Below are positions 18,198-26,224 of a DNA stretch of 64,000 nt, piece after piece. The DNA comes from Kytococcus sedentarius DSM 20547 (GTDB lineage Bacteria > Actinomycetota > Actinomycetes > Actinomycetales > Dermatophilaceae). Made by a program: the position numbers and the translations under genes. Under the pieces are notes generated by a model, which was given only the letters and a program-made list of their open reading frames with translations, had not been told where the DNA came from and ran no database searches. The stretch covers positions 1,488,001-1,552,000 of the forward strand of contig NC_013169.1 in the NCBI RefSeq assembly GCF_000023925.1, read 5' to 3'. Numbering within the stretch: position 1 is the first letter of the stretch; each line of letters opens with the position of its first letter.

Positions 18198-18845
18198 TCA
18201 GCAGGCCGAGTCGCACCCGCAGTTCTCGCCCCGCCAGGCCTCCACACCCTCCCGGGCGGCGACGGCGGCGATGACCAGGCCCGCCACCGGGTCGGCCCAG
18301 GTCCACCCGAGGAACTGGTTGATCAGCAGGCCCACGAGCAGCACCGCCGAGAGGTAGGTGCACAGCAGGGTCTGGGTGGAGTCGGCCACCACCGAGCCGG
18401 AGTGCAGCTCCCGCCCGGTGCGACGCTGCGCCCAGGACAGGAAGGGCATGACCACCACCGAGACGGCGGCCAGCACGATGCCCACGGTGGACGTCCCGGC
18501 CTCGCCGTCACCGAGCAGGTGGCGCACCGACTCCACCCCGACGTAGGCGGCCAGCGCGAAGAACCCGACCGCCATCATCCGCAGGGCCAGGCGCTCGCGC
18601 TCCTCGGGCACCGGGGCGCGGAACTGCCAGAGCACGATCACCCCGGAACTCACCTCGATGAGGGAGTCCAACCCGAAGGCGACCAGGGCCACCGACCCCG
18701 AGAGGGTGCCGGCCGCGAGCGCCACGACGGCCTCGAGCAGGTTGTAGACCACCGAGGCCAGGGCCAGCAGCTGTGCTCGCCGTCCGAGCGTGGCCCGGCG
18801 CTCGGGGGTCAGGCGCTCGCGGGGGGTCAGGGTCAGGCTCGTCAT
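18198..18845 (-). CDS. Cation diffusion facilitator-like transporter with Cys-rich tail
   Basis: The 215-residue membrane protein has five or six helices. It contains VYNLLEAVVALAAGTLSGS followed by SLIEV, resembling the metal-site region of CDF transporters, and ADSTQTLLCTYLS resembling the second site. The C-terminus GENCGCDSAC is cysteine-rich and may bind metal. The cytoplasmic domain of classical CDF proteins is missing, as in other short actinobacterial members. Its ATG overlaps the stop of the upstream ArsR gene (ATGA), so it is probably the metal-efflux pump controlled by that regulator. Confidence 0.82.
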   Translation of the reverse strand: MTSLTLTPRERLTPERRATLGRRAQLLALASVVYNLLEAVVALAAGTLSGSVALVAFGLDSLIEVSSGVIVLWQFRAPVPEERERLALRMMAVGFFALAAYVGVESVRHLLGDGEAGTSTVGIVLAAVSVVVMPFLSWAQRRTGRELHSGSVVADSTQTLLCTYLSAVLLVGLLINQFLGWTWADPVAGLVIAAVAAREGVEAWRGENCGCDSAC

Positions 18846-19240
18846 GCGGCACCCCCCGGCCGGCCCGACGGGCACAGGGCGACGGCGTCCCCGGCCACCG
18901 CGAGGAGCTGCTCGGCGGAGCGCAGGAGCGCCAGGACCTGCTCGGGGTGCGTCACCGAGAACAGCGAGGCCCGCCCCACCGGGCGCGAGTCCACCATCCC
19001 GCAGTCCCGCAGGCAGGCCAGGTGGGCTGACACGGTCGACTGGGCAAGGCCCAGGTGCTCGGTCAGCTCGCGCACGTTGTGCTCCCACAGCAGGAGGTGC
19101 TGCAGGATCACCACCCGGGTGGGGTCCCCCATCGAGCGGAACAGGGCGGCCGCCACCTCGGCGGCCTCTCGCTCCACGCCGGCCGGGCCCTCGGGCCCCG
19201 GGACCGAGCTCGCGCGCGTCACCGTCTCCATCATCGTCAT
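18842..19240 (-). CDS. ArsR/SmtB-family metal-sensing repressor
   Basis: The 132-residue winged-helix protein shows FRSMGDPTRVVILQHLL, then the recognition helix in LTEHLGLAQSTVSAHLACLRD and the wing PVGRASLFSV. Cys residues in LACLRDCGMV and a late ALCPSG could contribute to metal sensing. The gene precedes and overlaps the CDF-like transporter. A perfect 7-base inverted repeat covers its start codon, fitting autorepression. Start ATG 19240; an in-frame ATG two codons further is an alternative. Confidence 0.88.
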   Translation of the reverse strand: MTMMETVTRASSVPGPEGPAGVEREAAEVAAALFRSMGDPTRVVILQHLLLWEHNVRELTEHLGLAQSTVSAHLACLRDCGMVDSRPVGRASLFSVTHPEQVLALLRSAEQLLAVAGDAVALCPSGRPGGAA

Positions 19241-19251
19241 GGACCGATGAT
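19230..19251. promoter_or_regulatory. Inverted-repeat operator candidate of the ArsR-CDF operon
   Basis: ATCATCG (19230-19236) and CGATGAT (19245-19251) are perfect complements with an 8-base spacer. The dyad spans the ArsR start codon at 19238-19240, a typical place for an ArsR-family operator. Confidence 0.5.
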
Positions 19252-19303
19252 AGCGCCTCGGCACGTTGCCGGACAGCGGGACCGAGCATCCAGCGATACT
19301 CCG

Positions 19304-19309
19304 TAGGCT
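19304..19309 (+). promoter_or_regulatory. -10 box TAGGCT of the SRAP gene
   Basis: TAGGCT ends six bases before ATG 19316 and no ribosome-binding site is present. The same TAGGCT-N6-ATG arrangement precedes the aldehyde dehydrogenase and aldo/keto reductase genes. I infer a leaderless transcript. Confidence 0.5.
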
Positions 19310-19315
19310 GGGGCG

Positions 19316-20161
19316 ATGTGCGGACGCTACGCAGCCAGTGCCTCCCCGGACTCCCTGGTCGAGGAGTTCGAGGTGGAGGTCGACGGCACCGGTGAGCCCG
19401 GGGTGCCGGTCATGAGGAACCCGCAGTCCCCCGCGCCCGGGGAGCCGGACTGGAACGTCGCCCCTTCCAAGCAGGTGCCCGTGGTGCTCACCCGGACCCC
19501 GCGGGGCGAGGACGACGCCGACCCCCAGCGCCAGCTGCGGCTGCTCTCCTGGGGACTGGTGCCGCCGTGGGCCAAGGAGCTCAGCATGGGCAACCGCATG
19601 ATCAACGCCCGCAGCGAGACCCTGTTCGACAAGCGGACCTTCGCCGGCCCGGCCCGCACGCGCCGCTGCCTGGTGCCCGCCGACGGTTGGTACGAGTGGC
19701 AGGCCTCCCCGGTGGCGACCACCGCCTCGGGCAAGCCCCGCAAGCAGCCCTTCTTCATGTCGCGCACCGACGACAGCCCACTGGCCCTCGCGGGCCTGTA
19801 CGAGTTCCACAAGGTGCAGGAGCTCGCCCCCGCCGAGGGGCCGGTACCCACCGACGCCTGGGTCATCAGCTTCACGATCCTCACCCAGGACGCCGAGCCG
19901 GGGCTGGACCGCATCCACGACCGCCAGCCGGTGGTCATCGAACCCGAGGACTGGGCCGCCTGGCTGGACCCCACCGCGACCGATGACGCGCACGTCACCG
20001 AGCTGCTCGCCCACCGCCCCGAGGGGCGCTTCCGGGCGTGGCCGGTGAGCACCGCCGTCAGCCGGGTGGCCCAGAACGGGCCCGAGCTGGTGGAGCCCGT
20101 CGGCCGGGAGCAGCTCGTCGGCGTGGTCGACCCGGTGACCGGAGAGATCCTTGGCGGTTGA
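19316..20161 (+). CDS. SOS response-associated peptidase (SRAP/HMCES/YedK)
   Basis: The 281-residue protein starts MCGRYA, so after Met removal Cys2 is the nucleophile that crosslinks to abasic sites in single-stranded DNA. Other family marks are WNVAPSKQVPVV, LLSWGLVPPWAK, NARSETL, VPADGWYEWQ with the catalytic Glu, and RIHDRQPVVI with the active-site His. It shields abasic sites at replication forks. An extension near residues 20-45 is somewhat longer than in YedK. Confidence 0.92.
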   Translation: MCGRYAASASPDSLVEEFEVEVDGTGEPGVPVMRNPQSPAPGEPDWNVAPSKQVPVVLTRTPRGEDDADPQRQLRLLSWGLVPPWAKELSMGNRMINARSETLFDKRTFAGPARTRRCLVPADGWYEWQASPVATTASGKPRKQPFFMSRTDDSPLALAGLYEFHKVQELAPAEGPVPTDAWVISFTILTQDAEPGLDRIHDRQPVVIEPEDWAAWLDPTATDDAHVTELLAHRPEGRFRAWPVSTAVSRVAQNGPELVEPVGREQLVGVVDPVTGEILGG

Positions 20162-20678
20162 CACCGCTGCCCGCGGGGGGGCCACCGACCAGGAACGCCG
20201 CTCCCGCTGGGTCGCGGGCTTCCTGCGCGTGCGCAACCGGGTGTGGGGGTGGATCCCCGGCGGGCTACGCCGCCGCATCCCGCCCACCGCCGTGGGCTTC
20301 GCGATGCTCAACCTGTGCACCTTCGCCCTGGACCTGGTGCTGCTGTGGGTGCTCCACGTGCCGCTGGGCGTCGCCTACCCGGTGGCGACCACCGTCGCCT
20401 ACACGATCGCGCTGGCCACCGCCTTCGTGGTGAACCGGTCCTTCAACTTCGAGAGCCACGGCCACGCCGGCAAGCAGTCCGTGCGCTACGTGGTGGTGGT
20501 CTCGATCAACTACCTCGCGTTCATCCTGGGCCTCAACACGGGGCTGACGACGGTCGGCGTGCCCTTCGTCGTCGCGCGGCTGACCGCCGGCCTTTGCGAG
20601 GCGGTCTACATGTACCTGTGCATGCGCTTCATCGTGTTCCGCCACGGCAACCCCGCAACACCCCCGACCGCCCGCTGA
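20151..20678 (+). CDS. GtrA family membrane protein
   Basis: The 175-residue protein has four hydrophobic segments in the GtrA pattern: GFAMLNLCTFALDLVLLWVL, VATTVAYTIALATAFVVNRS with the conserved FNF, a third after VRYVVVVSINY, and a C-terminal YLCMRFIVFR. GtrA proteins help translocate lipid-linked sugars in surface glycan modification. It starts at TTG 20151, overlapping the SRAP stop by 11 bases, with GGAGAG just upstream. Pairing with SRAP looks positional. Confidence 0.8.
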   Translation: MAVDTAARGGATDQERRSRWVAGFLRVRNRVWGWIPGGLRRRIPPTAVGFAMLNLCTFALDLVLLWVLHVPLGVAYPVATTVAYTIALATAFVVNRSFNFESHGHAGKQSVRYVVVVSINYLAFILGLNTGLTTVGVPFVVARLTAGLCEAVYMYLCMRFIVFRHGNPATPPTAR

Positions 20679-20786
20679 CCCGGGGCCGGTGAGCTGGCTC
20701 ATCCGGAACGCGGTGGGCGCACCGCCGGCCTGCGACTAGTCTTGGTCGGCTCCCCTCCCCTCCTGCTGCCCCTGGAGTCCCCTCGC

Positions 20787-22262
20787 ATGCCCTCCTCCGT
20801 GACCACGGACCACGTCCCCACCGTCGACCGGCCCGACGACCTGCAGGTCGACTACGTGCCCATCCTGCGCATCCTGACGGTCGCCACCTTCGTGGTGATC
20901 CTCAACGAGACGATCATGGTCAACGCCATCCCGCAGCTGATGGCCTCGTTGGACGTCACCGCCCAGGCTGCGCAGTGGCTGTCCACCGGCTTCATGCTCA
21001 CCATGGCGATCGTCATCCCGACCACCGGCTGGTTCCTGCACCGGCTCGACCGGCGGGCGGTGTTCGCCACCGCGATGGGGGCGTTCACGACCGGCACCCT
21101 GGTCGCCGCCCTCGCCCCCGGCTTCGAGGTGCTGCTGGTCGGCCGCATCATCCAGGCCGTGGGCACCGCCATCATGATGCCGCTGCTCATGACCACCGTG
21201 ATGTCCCTGGTGCCCATCAGGGACCGCGGCCGCACGATGGGGAACGTCTCGCTGGCCATCTCCGTCGCCCCCGCCCTGGGCCCCACGACCTCCGGCATCA
21301 TCCTGCAGTTCGCGTCCTGGCGGTGGCTGTTCCTGCTGGTCCTCCCCCTGGCCGTGGTGATGCTGGTGGCGGGCCACCGGCTGCTGCCCCCGAGCCACGC
21401 GGGCGCGGCCGGGCCGCTCGACATCCTCAGCGTGCCCCTGGCGGCGCTCGGCTTCGGCGGCCTGATCTACGGCATGAGCTCCCTGGGTGGCCATGGCGGC
21501 GAGGGTGGCGCCACCGAGCCGTTCGTGTCCCCGCCGCTGGCACTGGGCGTGGGCGTGCTGGGCGTCGCCCTGCTGGTGTGGCGGCAGATGGCCCTGGCCC
21601 GTGGTGGCGGCTCGCCGCTGCTGGACCTGCGGGCCCTGACCCACCGCAACTTCGCACTGTCCATCGCCATCATGGGCGTGGCCATGATGGCCATGATGGG
21701 CGCGATGATCCTGCTGCCCCTGTGGCTGCAGGACGCACGCGGGCTGAGCGTGCTGCAGGCCGGCCTGGTGATGATGCCCGGTGGCCTGATGATGGGGCTG
21801 CTGGGCCCTCGCGTGGGCCGCTGGTACGACCGGCACGGGCCGCGCCCGCTGGTGGTGCCCGGCGCACTGATCGTGACCCTGGCCCTCTCCGCCGGCGCCC
21901 TGGCCGCCACGAGCGCCCCGTGGTGGGTGTTCACCATCATCCACCCCCTCATCAGCTTCGGTCTGGCACTGCTGTTCACCCCCCTGTTCACCGCGGGGCT
22001 GGGCGCGCTGCCGGTGGACCTCTACTCGCACGGCTCGGCCATCCTGGGCACCTTCCAGCAGGTGGCCGCGGCGGCGGGCACGGCCCTGGCAATCACGCTG
22101 ATGGCCACCCGGCAGGGACAGCTGGTCCGCGACGGGCAGCCCGTGGCCGAGGCCCTCTCGGGGGGCGTGGCCCTGGCCATGACCGTGGGGGCCGTCCTCT
22201 TCGCGGTGGCCCTGGTCCTGGCCACGCGCGTGCGCCGGCCCGAGGAGATCGCCACCGACTGA
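20787..22262 (+). CDS. DHA2-type MFS multidrug transporter
   Basis: The 491-residue protein has about 14 helices. Helix 1 contains VVILNETIMVNAIPQLM, motif A-like WFLHRLDRRAVFATAMG follows helix 2, and the motif C-like region reads AISVAPALGPTTSGIIL. These mark EmrB/QacA-type proton antiporters. Start ATG 20787 is preceded by GGAG. TAGTCT at 20736-20741 may be its -10 box. A strong terminator follows at 22285-22322, so it is probably transcribed alone. Confidence 0.88.
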   Translation: MPSSVTTDHVPTVDRPDDLQVDYVPILRILTVATFVVILNETIMVNAIPQLMASLDVTAQAAQWLSTGFMLTMAIVIPTTGWFLHRLDRRAVFATAMGAFTTGTLVAALAPGFEVLLVGRIIQAVGTAIMMPLLMTTVMSLVPIRDRGRTMGNVSLAISVAPALGPTTSGIILQFASWRWLFLLVLPLAVVMLVAGHRLLPPSHAGAAGPLDILSVPLAALGFGGLIYGMSSLGGHGGEGGATEPFVSPPLALGVGVLGVALLVWRQMALARGGGSPLLDLRALTHRNFALSIAIMGVAMMAMMGAMILLPLWLQDARGLSVLQAGLVMMPGGLMMGLLGPRVGRWYDRHGPRPLVVPGALIVTLALSAGALAATSAPWWVFTIIHPLISFGLALLFTPLFTAGLGALPVDLYSHGSAILGTFQQVAAAAGTALAITLMATRQGQLVRDGQPVAEALSGGVALAMTVGAVLFAVALVLATRVRRPEEIATD

Positions 22263-22284
22263 GCACCACCCCCACCGTCCCTCC

Positions 22285-22322
22285 GTCACGCTCCCCCTCC
22301 ACCCAGGAGGCGGGAGCGTGAC
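22285..22322 (+). terminator. Long hairpin after the DHA2 transporter gene
   Basis: GTCACGCTCCC (22285-22295) pairs perfectly with GGGAGCGTGAC (22312-22322); the loop holds a further CCTCC/GGAGG pairing. No U-tract follows, as is common in high-GC actinobacteria. Confidence 0.75.
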
Positions 22323-22336
22323 GCATCTCGCGCCAT

Positions 22337-22375
22337 CTGCAGGGATGCAGAGTTTGCACTCATGCAATAATTGCA
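22337..22375. promoter_or_regulatory. TetR operator array and promoter
   Basis: Two 14-base palindromes of the same design stand in a row: CTGCA-N4-TGCAG (22337-22350) and TTGCA-N4-TGCAA (22354-22367), starting 17 bases apart. A further TTGCA (22371-22375) forms another near-palindrome with the preceding TGCAA. An AT-rich AATAAT (22366-22371) eight bases before ATG 22379 could be the -10 box. TetR-type repressors bind such dyads, so this is the probable autoregulatory site. Confidence 0.6.
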
Positions 22376-22378
22376 GTC

Positions 22379-22996
22379 ATGCCACAGCCTGCTCCCTCGC
22401 TCCGTGAACGGCGCCGGGCCGAGACCTGGGCGGCCCTCCACGACGCGGCGGCCGAGGCGGCCCTCGCCGGGGCGTCCACCGATTGCAGCGTCGACGCCAT
22501 CGCCGCGGCCGCCGGGGTCTCCACCCGCACCTTCTTCAACTACTTCACCTCCAAGGACGAGGCCGTCTTCGGCTTCCGGTCCCCGCACCTGCCCGACGAG
22601 GCCCTCGCCGCGGTCGACCCCGCCGGTGACCCCGTCGCCGAGGCCTCCCGCCTGCTGCTGGCCACCATGCGCACCGCGACCCCGCACGGCACCGCCGCAC
22701 GGCGCCGGAGGCTGCAGCAGCAGAACCCCTCGCTGGGCCGCTACCGCATGCAGGCGCTCGCCGAGGCCGAGGACCTCGTGATCGAGGCCCTGACCACGAC
22801 CTTCGCCGACCACCCGGCGCTCGCACAGGCCGCCGACGGGCCCCAGGACACGGTCCGCATGTGGTGCACGATCGCCGGCGCCGTGCTGCGCCACGCCGCC
22901 ACGGCACCCGACCGCACCCCCGGGGCCGCCCTCACCGACGCCGACCTCCAGAGCAGCCTCGAGCTGTTCCACGACCTCCACGGGAGCACCGCATGA
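22379..22996 (+). CDS. TetR-family transcriptional regulator
   Basis: The 205-residue protein has an N-terminal helix-turn-helix: TWAALHDAAAEAAL, then SVDAIAAAAGVSTRTFFNYF with the family's TFFNYF recognition helix and SKDEAVF. The ligand-binding remainder is not specific. The stop overlaps the ATG of the downstream MDR transporter gene (ATGA), so the regulator and pump form one operon, presumably repressed from the operator array just upstream. Confidence 0.9.
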   Translation: MPQPAPSLRERRRAETWAALHDAAAEAALAGASTDCSVDAIAAAAGVSTRTFFNYFTSKDEAVFGFRSPHLPDEALAAVDPAGDPVAEASRLLLATMRTATPHGTAARRRRLQQQNPSLGRYRMQALAEAEDLVIEALTTTFADHPALAQAADGPQDTVRMWCTIAGAVLRHAATAPDRTPGAALTDADLQSSLELFHDLHGSTA

Positions 22997-24567
22997 CCGC
23001 CACCCGCATCGCCGCCCCTGCCCCCGGGGTGGCCACCACCCCCGCCAGCCCGGCGACCACCACCCAGCAGGGCGTCGACGAGAACCGGCGTCACCTGCTG
23101 TGGATCTTCGTCGCGCTGATGCTGGCCATGCTGCTGGCCTCGCTGAACCAGACGGTGCTCTCCACGGCGCTGCCCACCATCGTCGGTGAGCTCGACGGCG
23201 TGCGCCAGATGCAGTGGGTCATCACCGCCTACATCCTGGCCAGCACCGTGATGATGCCGGTCTACGGCAAGCTGGGTGACCTCATCGGCCGCAAGCCGCT
23301 GCTGGTGGGCGCCATCCTGACCTTCGTCGCCGGCTCGGTGATCGGTGGACTGGCCCAGGACATGACCTGGCTGATCATCTCCCGCGTGGTCCAGGGGATC
23401 GGCGGCGGTGGCCTGATGATCCTCTCGCAGGCGATCATCGCCGACGTCGTCCCGGCCCGGGAGCGCGGCAAGTACATGGGTGTCATGGGTGGCGTGTTCG
23501 CCCTGTCGTCGGTGGCCGGCCCGCTGCTCGGTGGCTGGTTCACCGAGGGCCCCGGCTGGCGCTGGGCCTTCTGGATGGCGGTGCCGCTCGGCGCGATCGC
23601 CCTCTACGGCGCCCTGACCTTCCTCCACCTGCCGCGACACCGCGGCAAGGTCTCGGTCGACTGGGCCGGCATGGTGCTGGCGACCCTCGCCACCACCGGC
23701 CTGATCCTCGTGGTCACCTGGGGCGGCCACACCCTCGACTGGGTCTCGTGGCAGATGGGCGCCCTGGCGCTGGCCACGGTCGCGGCCTGGGCCGCCTTGG
23801 TCCCCGTGGAGCTCCGCGCCACCGAACCGATCCTGCCGCTGCACCTCTTCGCCCACCGCAACTTCGTCCTGTCCACCGCCTCGGGCCTGTTCATCGGTGT
23901 GGCCATGTTCGGCGCGCTCGGCTACATGCCCACCTACCTGCAAATGGCCTACGGCAAGTCCGCGACCGTCGCCGGCCTGCTGATGATCCCGATGATGGGC
24001 GCCATGCTCACCACCTCGATCCTGGCCGGCGCCCAGGTCACCCGGTCGGGGCGGTACAAGACGCTGCCGATCGTGGGCTCGGCGATCATCGCCCTCGGCC
24101 TGTTCCTGATGTCGACGCTCTCGGTGGACGACGCACTGTGGAAGGTCTGCGGCGCCCTGGCGGTCCTCGGCGTAGGCCTGGGCCTGTCCATGCAGATCCT
24201 GGTGCTGGTGGTGCAGAACGCCTTTCCCCTGCGGGAGGTCGGCACCGCCACCGCGGCCAACAACTTCTTCCGCCAGATCGGCGCCACCCTCGGGTCAGCC
24301 GTGGTGGGCTCGTTGTTCACCGCGCGCCTGCACGACCTGGTGGCCGAGCGCCTGCCCGAGGCGGCGGGCGGCGGCTCGGGGGGCGCGGAGTCCTCGCTCA
24401 CCCCGGAGGTGATCGCGCAGCTGCCCGAGCAGGTGCGGCAGGTGATCGTGAGCGCCTACTCGGACGCGCTGACCCCCATCTACCTGTGGCTGGTCCCCTG
24501 CGGCGTCATCGCCACGGTGCTGCTGCTGTTCATCCGCGAGGACGAGCTGCGCACCACGCTGGACTGA
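22993..24567 (+). CDS. DHA2-family MDR MFS transporter
   Basis: The 524-residue protein has about 14 helices, with LASLNQTVLSTALPTIVGEL in helix 1, GKLGDLIGRKPLL (motif A) and SSVAGPLLGGWFTE (motif C). This is the EmrB/QacA drug:H+ antiporter type. The gene overlaps tetR by four bases and ends before a hairpin shared with the convergent hydrolase gene. Substrate unknown. Confidence 0.9.
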   Translation: MTATRIAAPAPGVATTPASPATTTQQGVDENRRHLLWIFVALMLAMLLASLNQTVLSTALPTIVGELDGVRQMQWVITAYILASTVMMPVYGKLGDLIGRKPLLVGAILTFVAGSVIGGLAQDMTWLIISRVVQGIGGGGLMILSQAIIADVVPARERGKYMGVMGGVFALSSVAGPLLGGWFTEGPGWRWAFWMAVPLGAIALYGALTFLHLPRHRGKVSVDWAGMVLATLATTGLILVVTWGGHTLDWVSWQMGALALATVAAWAALVPVELRATEPILPLHLFAHRNFVLSTASGLFIGVAMFGALGYMPTYLQMAYGKSATVAGLLMIPMMGAMLTTSILAGAQVTRSGRYKTLPIVGSAIIALGLFLMSTLSVDDALWKVCGALAVLGVGLGLSMQILVLVVQNAFPLREVGTATAANNFFRQIGATLGSAVVGSLFTARLHDLVAERLPEAAGGGSGGAESSLTPEVIAQLPEQVRQVIVSAYSDALTPIYLWLVPCGVIATVLLLFIREDELRTTLD

Positions 24568-24570
24568 GTG

Positions 24571-24608
24571 CCGCCGGGCCCCGCGCCCCCATCGAGCCCC
24601 CCCGGCGG
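24571..24608. terminator. Hairpin between convergent genes
   Basis: CCGCCGGG (24571-24578) is complementary to CCCGGCGG (24601-24608), between the transporter stop and the hydrolase stop. It could serve both strands. The loop is long, so confidence is moderate. Confidence 0.45.
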
Positions 24609-24615
24609 GGTCTCG

Positions 24616-25410
24616 TCAGGTCAGCTTCTCCAGCAGGAAGTTGCGCAGGGTCTGGTGGAAGACCTCGGGCTCCTCGGAGTGCACCCAGTGGCCGGCGCCC
24701 TTGATGGTGACCAGGCGGGTGCGCGGGAAGAGCGCTTCCATCGCCGGGCGGAACTGCTCCTGCACGTAGTCCGAGCGGCCCCCGGCCATCCACAGCACGG
24801 GCCCGTCGAAGGTGTGCTCCCGCAGCTTCTCGGGGAAGCCCATGACCACGTCCAGGCTGTCCAGCAGCAGGTCCAAGTTCGCCTTCCACGCCCACCCGTT
24901 CTCGGTGTGCGTGAGGTTCTGCAGCAGGAAGGCGCGCGTGGTGAACGAGCCGATCTTGTCCTCCAGCGCCTCGTCCGCGTCGCTGCGGCGCTCGATGCGG
25001 CTGAGGTCCAGCTCCTTCAGGGATCCAAGCAGGTGGGTGAACTCGCTGGAGTTCTCGGTGTTCACCGGCGAGATGTCCACCACCACCAGACGGTCCACCA
25101 GGTCGCCGAACAGCAGGGCGACGGCCATGGCGACCTTGCCCCCCATCGAGTGGCCGACCAGGTTCACCGTGCCCTCGGGCCACACCTCGCGGATGGCGTC
25201 ACGCACCGCCTCGGCCATCTCGACGTAGTCGAAGGTCTCGGTGTGCGGGGAGCCGCCGTGGTTGGGCAGGTCCACCAGCAGCGAGCTCGCGTAGTCGTCG
25301 AGGTCCTTCGCCACGGTCCGGAAGTTTCGCCCCTGGCCCATGAGGCCGTGCAGGAAGACGACGCGCTCGTCGCCCCCCTCCACCAGGTGCGTGGTCAGGG
25401 TCGGCGCCAT
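24616..25410 (-). CDS. Alpha/beta-fold hydrolase (YbfF-like esterase)
   Basis: The 264-residue protein has the oxyanion strand VVFLHGLMGQGRNF, the nucleophile elbow LVGHSMGGKVAM (Ser near residue 98), VVDISPVNTE, and the catalytic His in IKGAGHWVHSEEP. The LHG-GQ and D-P-HG motifs fit the YbfF-type esterases. Start ATG 25410 has AGGAGA at the right distance; an upstream ATG in frame has none. Confidence 0.87.
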   Translation of the reverse strand: MAPTLTTHLVEGGDERVVFLHGLMGQGRNFRTVAKDLDDYASSLLVDLPNHGGSPHTETFDYVEMAEAVRDAIREVWPEGTVNLVGHSMGGKVAMAVALLFGDLVDRLVVVDISPVNTENSSEFTHLLGSLKELDLSRIERRSDADEALEDKIGSFTTRAFLLQNLTHTENGWAWKANLDLLLDSLDVVMGFPEKLREHTFDGPVLWMAGGRSDYVQEQFRPAMEALFPRTRLVTIKGAGHWVHSEEPEVFHQTLRNFLLEKLT

Positions 25411-25495
25411 GGGGTCTCCTGTGGGTCGGGGCAGGGCCCGGCACACGCCGGGCCCGGTCGGCCGGGGCCGCACCATTGTGCCGCACACTGGGGGG

Positions 25496-26224
25496 ATGCT
25501 CCCGTTCCTGCTGCTCTCGACGCGTCACGACGACCATCTGGCCGCCGACGAGCACCGGGCCGTGGCGCGCTACCTGGGCGTCGACCCGGCGCGGCTGGTG
25601 CAGTGGCGCCTCGACCAGTACCCGATGCCGGAGCTCCAGCTGGAGCGCTACGCCGGCCTCCTGCTGGGCGGCAGCCCGTTCACCGCCTCGGACCCGCCGG
25701 GGTCCAAGACCGGCCTGCAGCGCCGGGTGGAGCGCGAGCTCGCCGGCGTCCTCGACGAGGTGGTGGCGCGGGACTTCCCCTTCCTGGGCCTCTGCTACGG
25801 CGTGGGGACGCTCGGGCTGCACCGCGGCGGAGTCGTGGACACCACCTACGGCGAGACGCTGGGCGCTCCCACGATCCGGCTGACCGAAACCGCCGCCGAC
25901 GACCCGCTGTGCGCCCACCTGCCGGCCGAGTTCACGGCGATCGTCGGCCACAAGGAGGCGCTCAGCCACCCCGCACCCGACATGACGGTCCTGGCCGCCT
26001 CGGACGCGTGCCCGGTGCAGATGCTGCGCGTGGGCGAGCACGTGCGGGCCACCCAGTTCCACCCGGAGCTCGACGCACCCGGCCTGATCGCCCGCATCCG
26101 CGCCTACACCCACCACGGCTACTTCCGGCCCGAGCAGGAGGCCGAGCTGGTGCGCATGGCCCACACCACCGACGTGGACGCCTCCCACCGCGTGCTGACC
26201 GCCTTCGCGGAGCTCTACGGATGA
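25496..26224 (+). CDS. Class I glutamine amidotransferase-like protein
   Basis: The 242-residue protein has the nucleophile elbow FLGLCYGVG with Cys near residue 101 and the His-Glu pair in ATQFHPELD, the triad of GMP synthase-type glutaminase domains. LLGGSPFTASDP resembles the oxyanion region. It stands alone without a synthetase partner; free-standing relatives hydrolyse gamma-glutamyl compounds. Its stop overlaps the next ATG, and three genes (25496-28745) chain by such overlaps. Confidence 0.83.
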   Translation: MLPFLLLSTRHDDHLAADEHRAVARYLGVDPARLVQWRLDQYPMPELQLERYAGLLLGGSPFTASDPPGSKTGLQRRVERELAGVLDEVVARDFPFLGLCYGVGTLGLHRGGVVDTTYGETLGAPTIRLTETAADDPLCAHLPAEFTAIVGHKEALSHPAPDMTVLAASDACPVQMLRVGEHVRATQFHPELDAPGLIARIRAYTHHGYFRPEQEAELVRMAHTTDVDASHRVLTAFAELYG

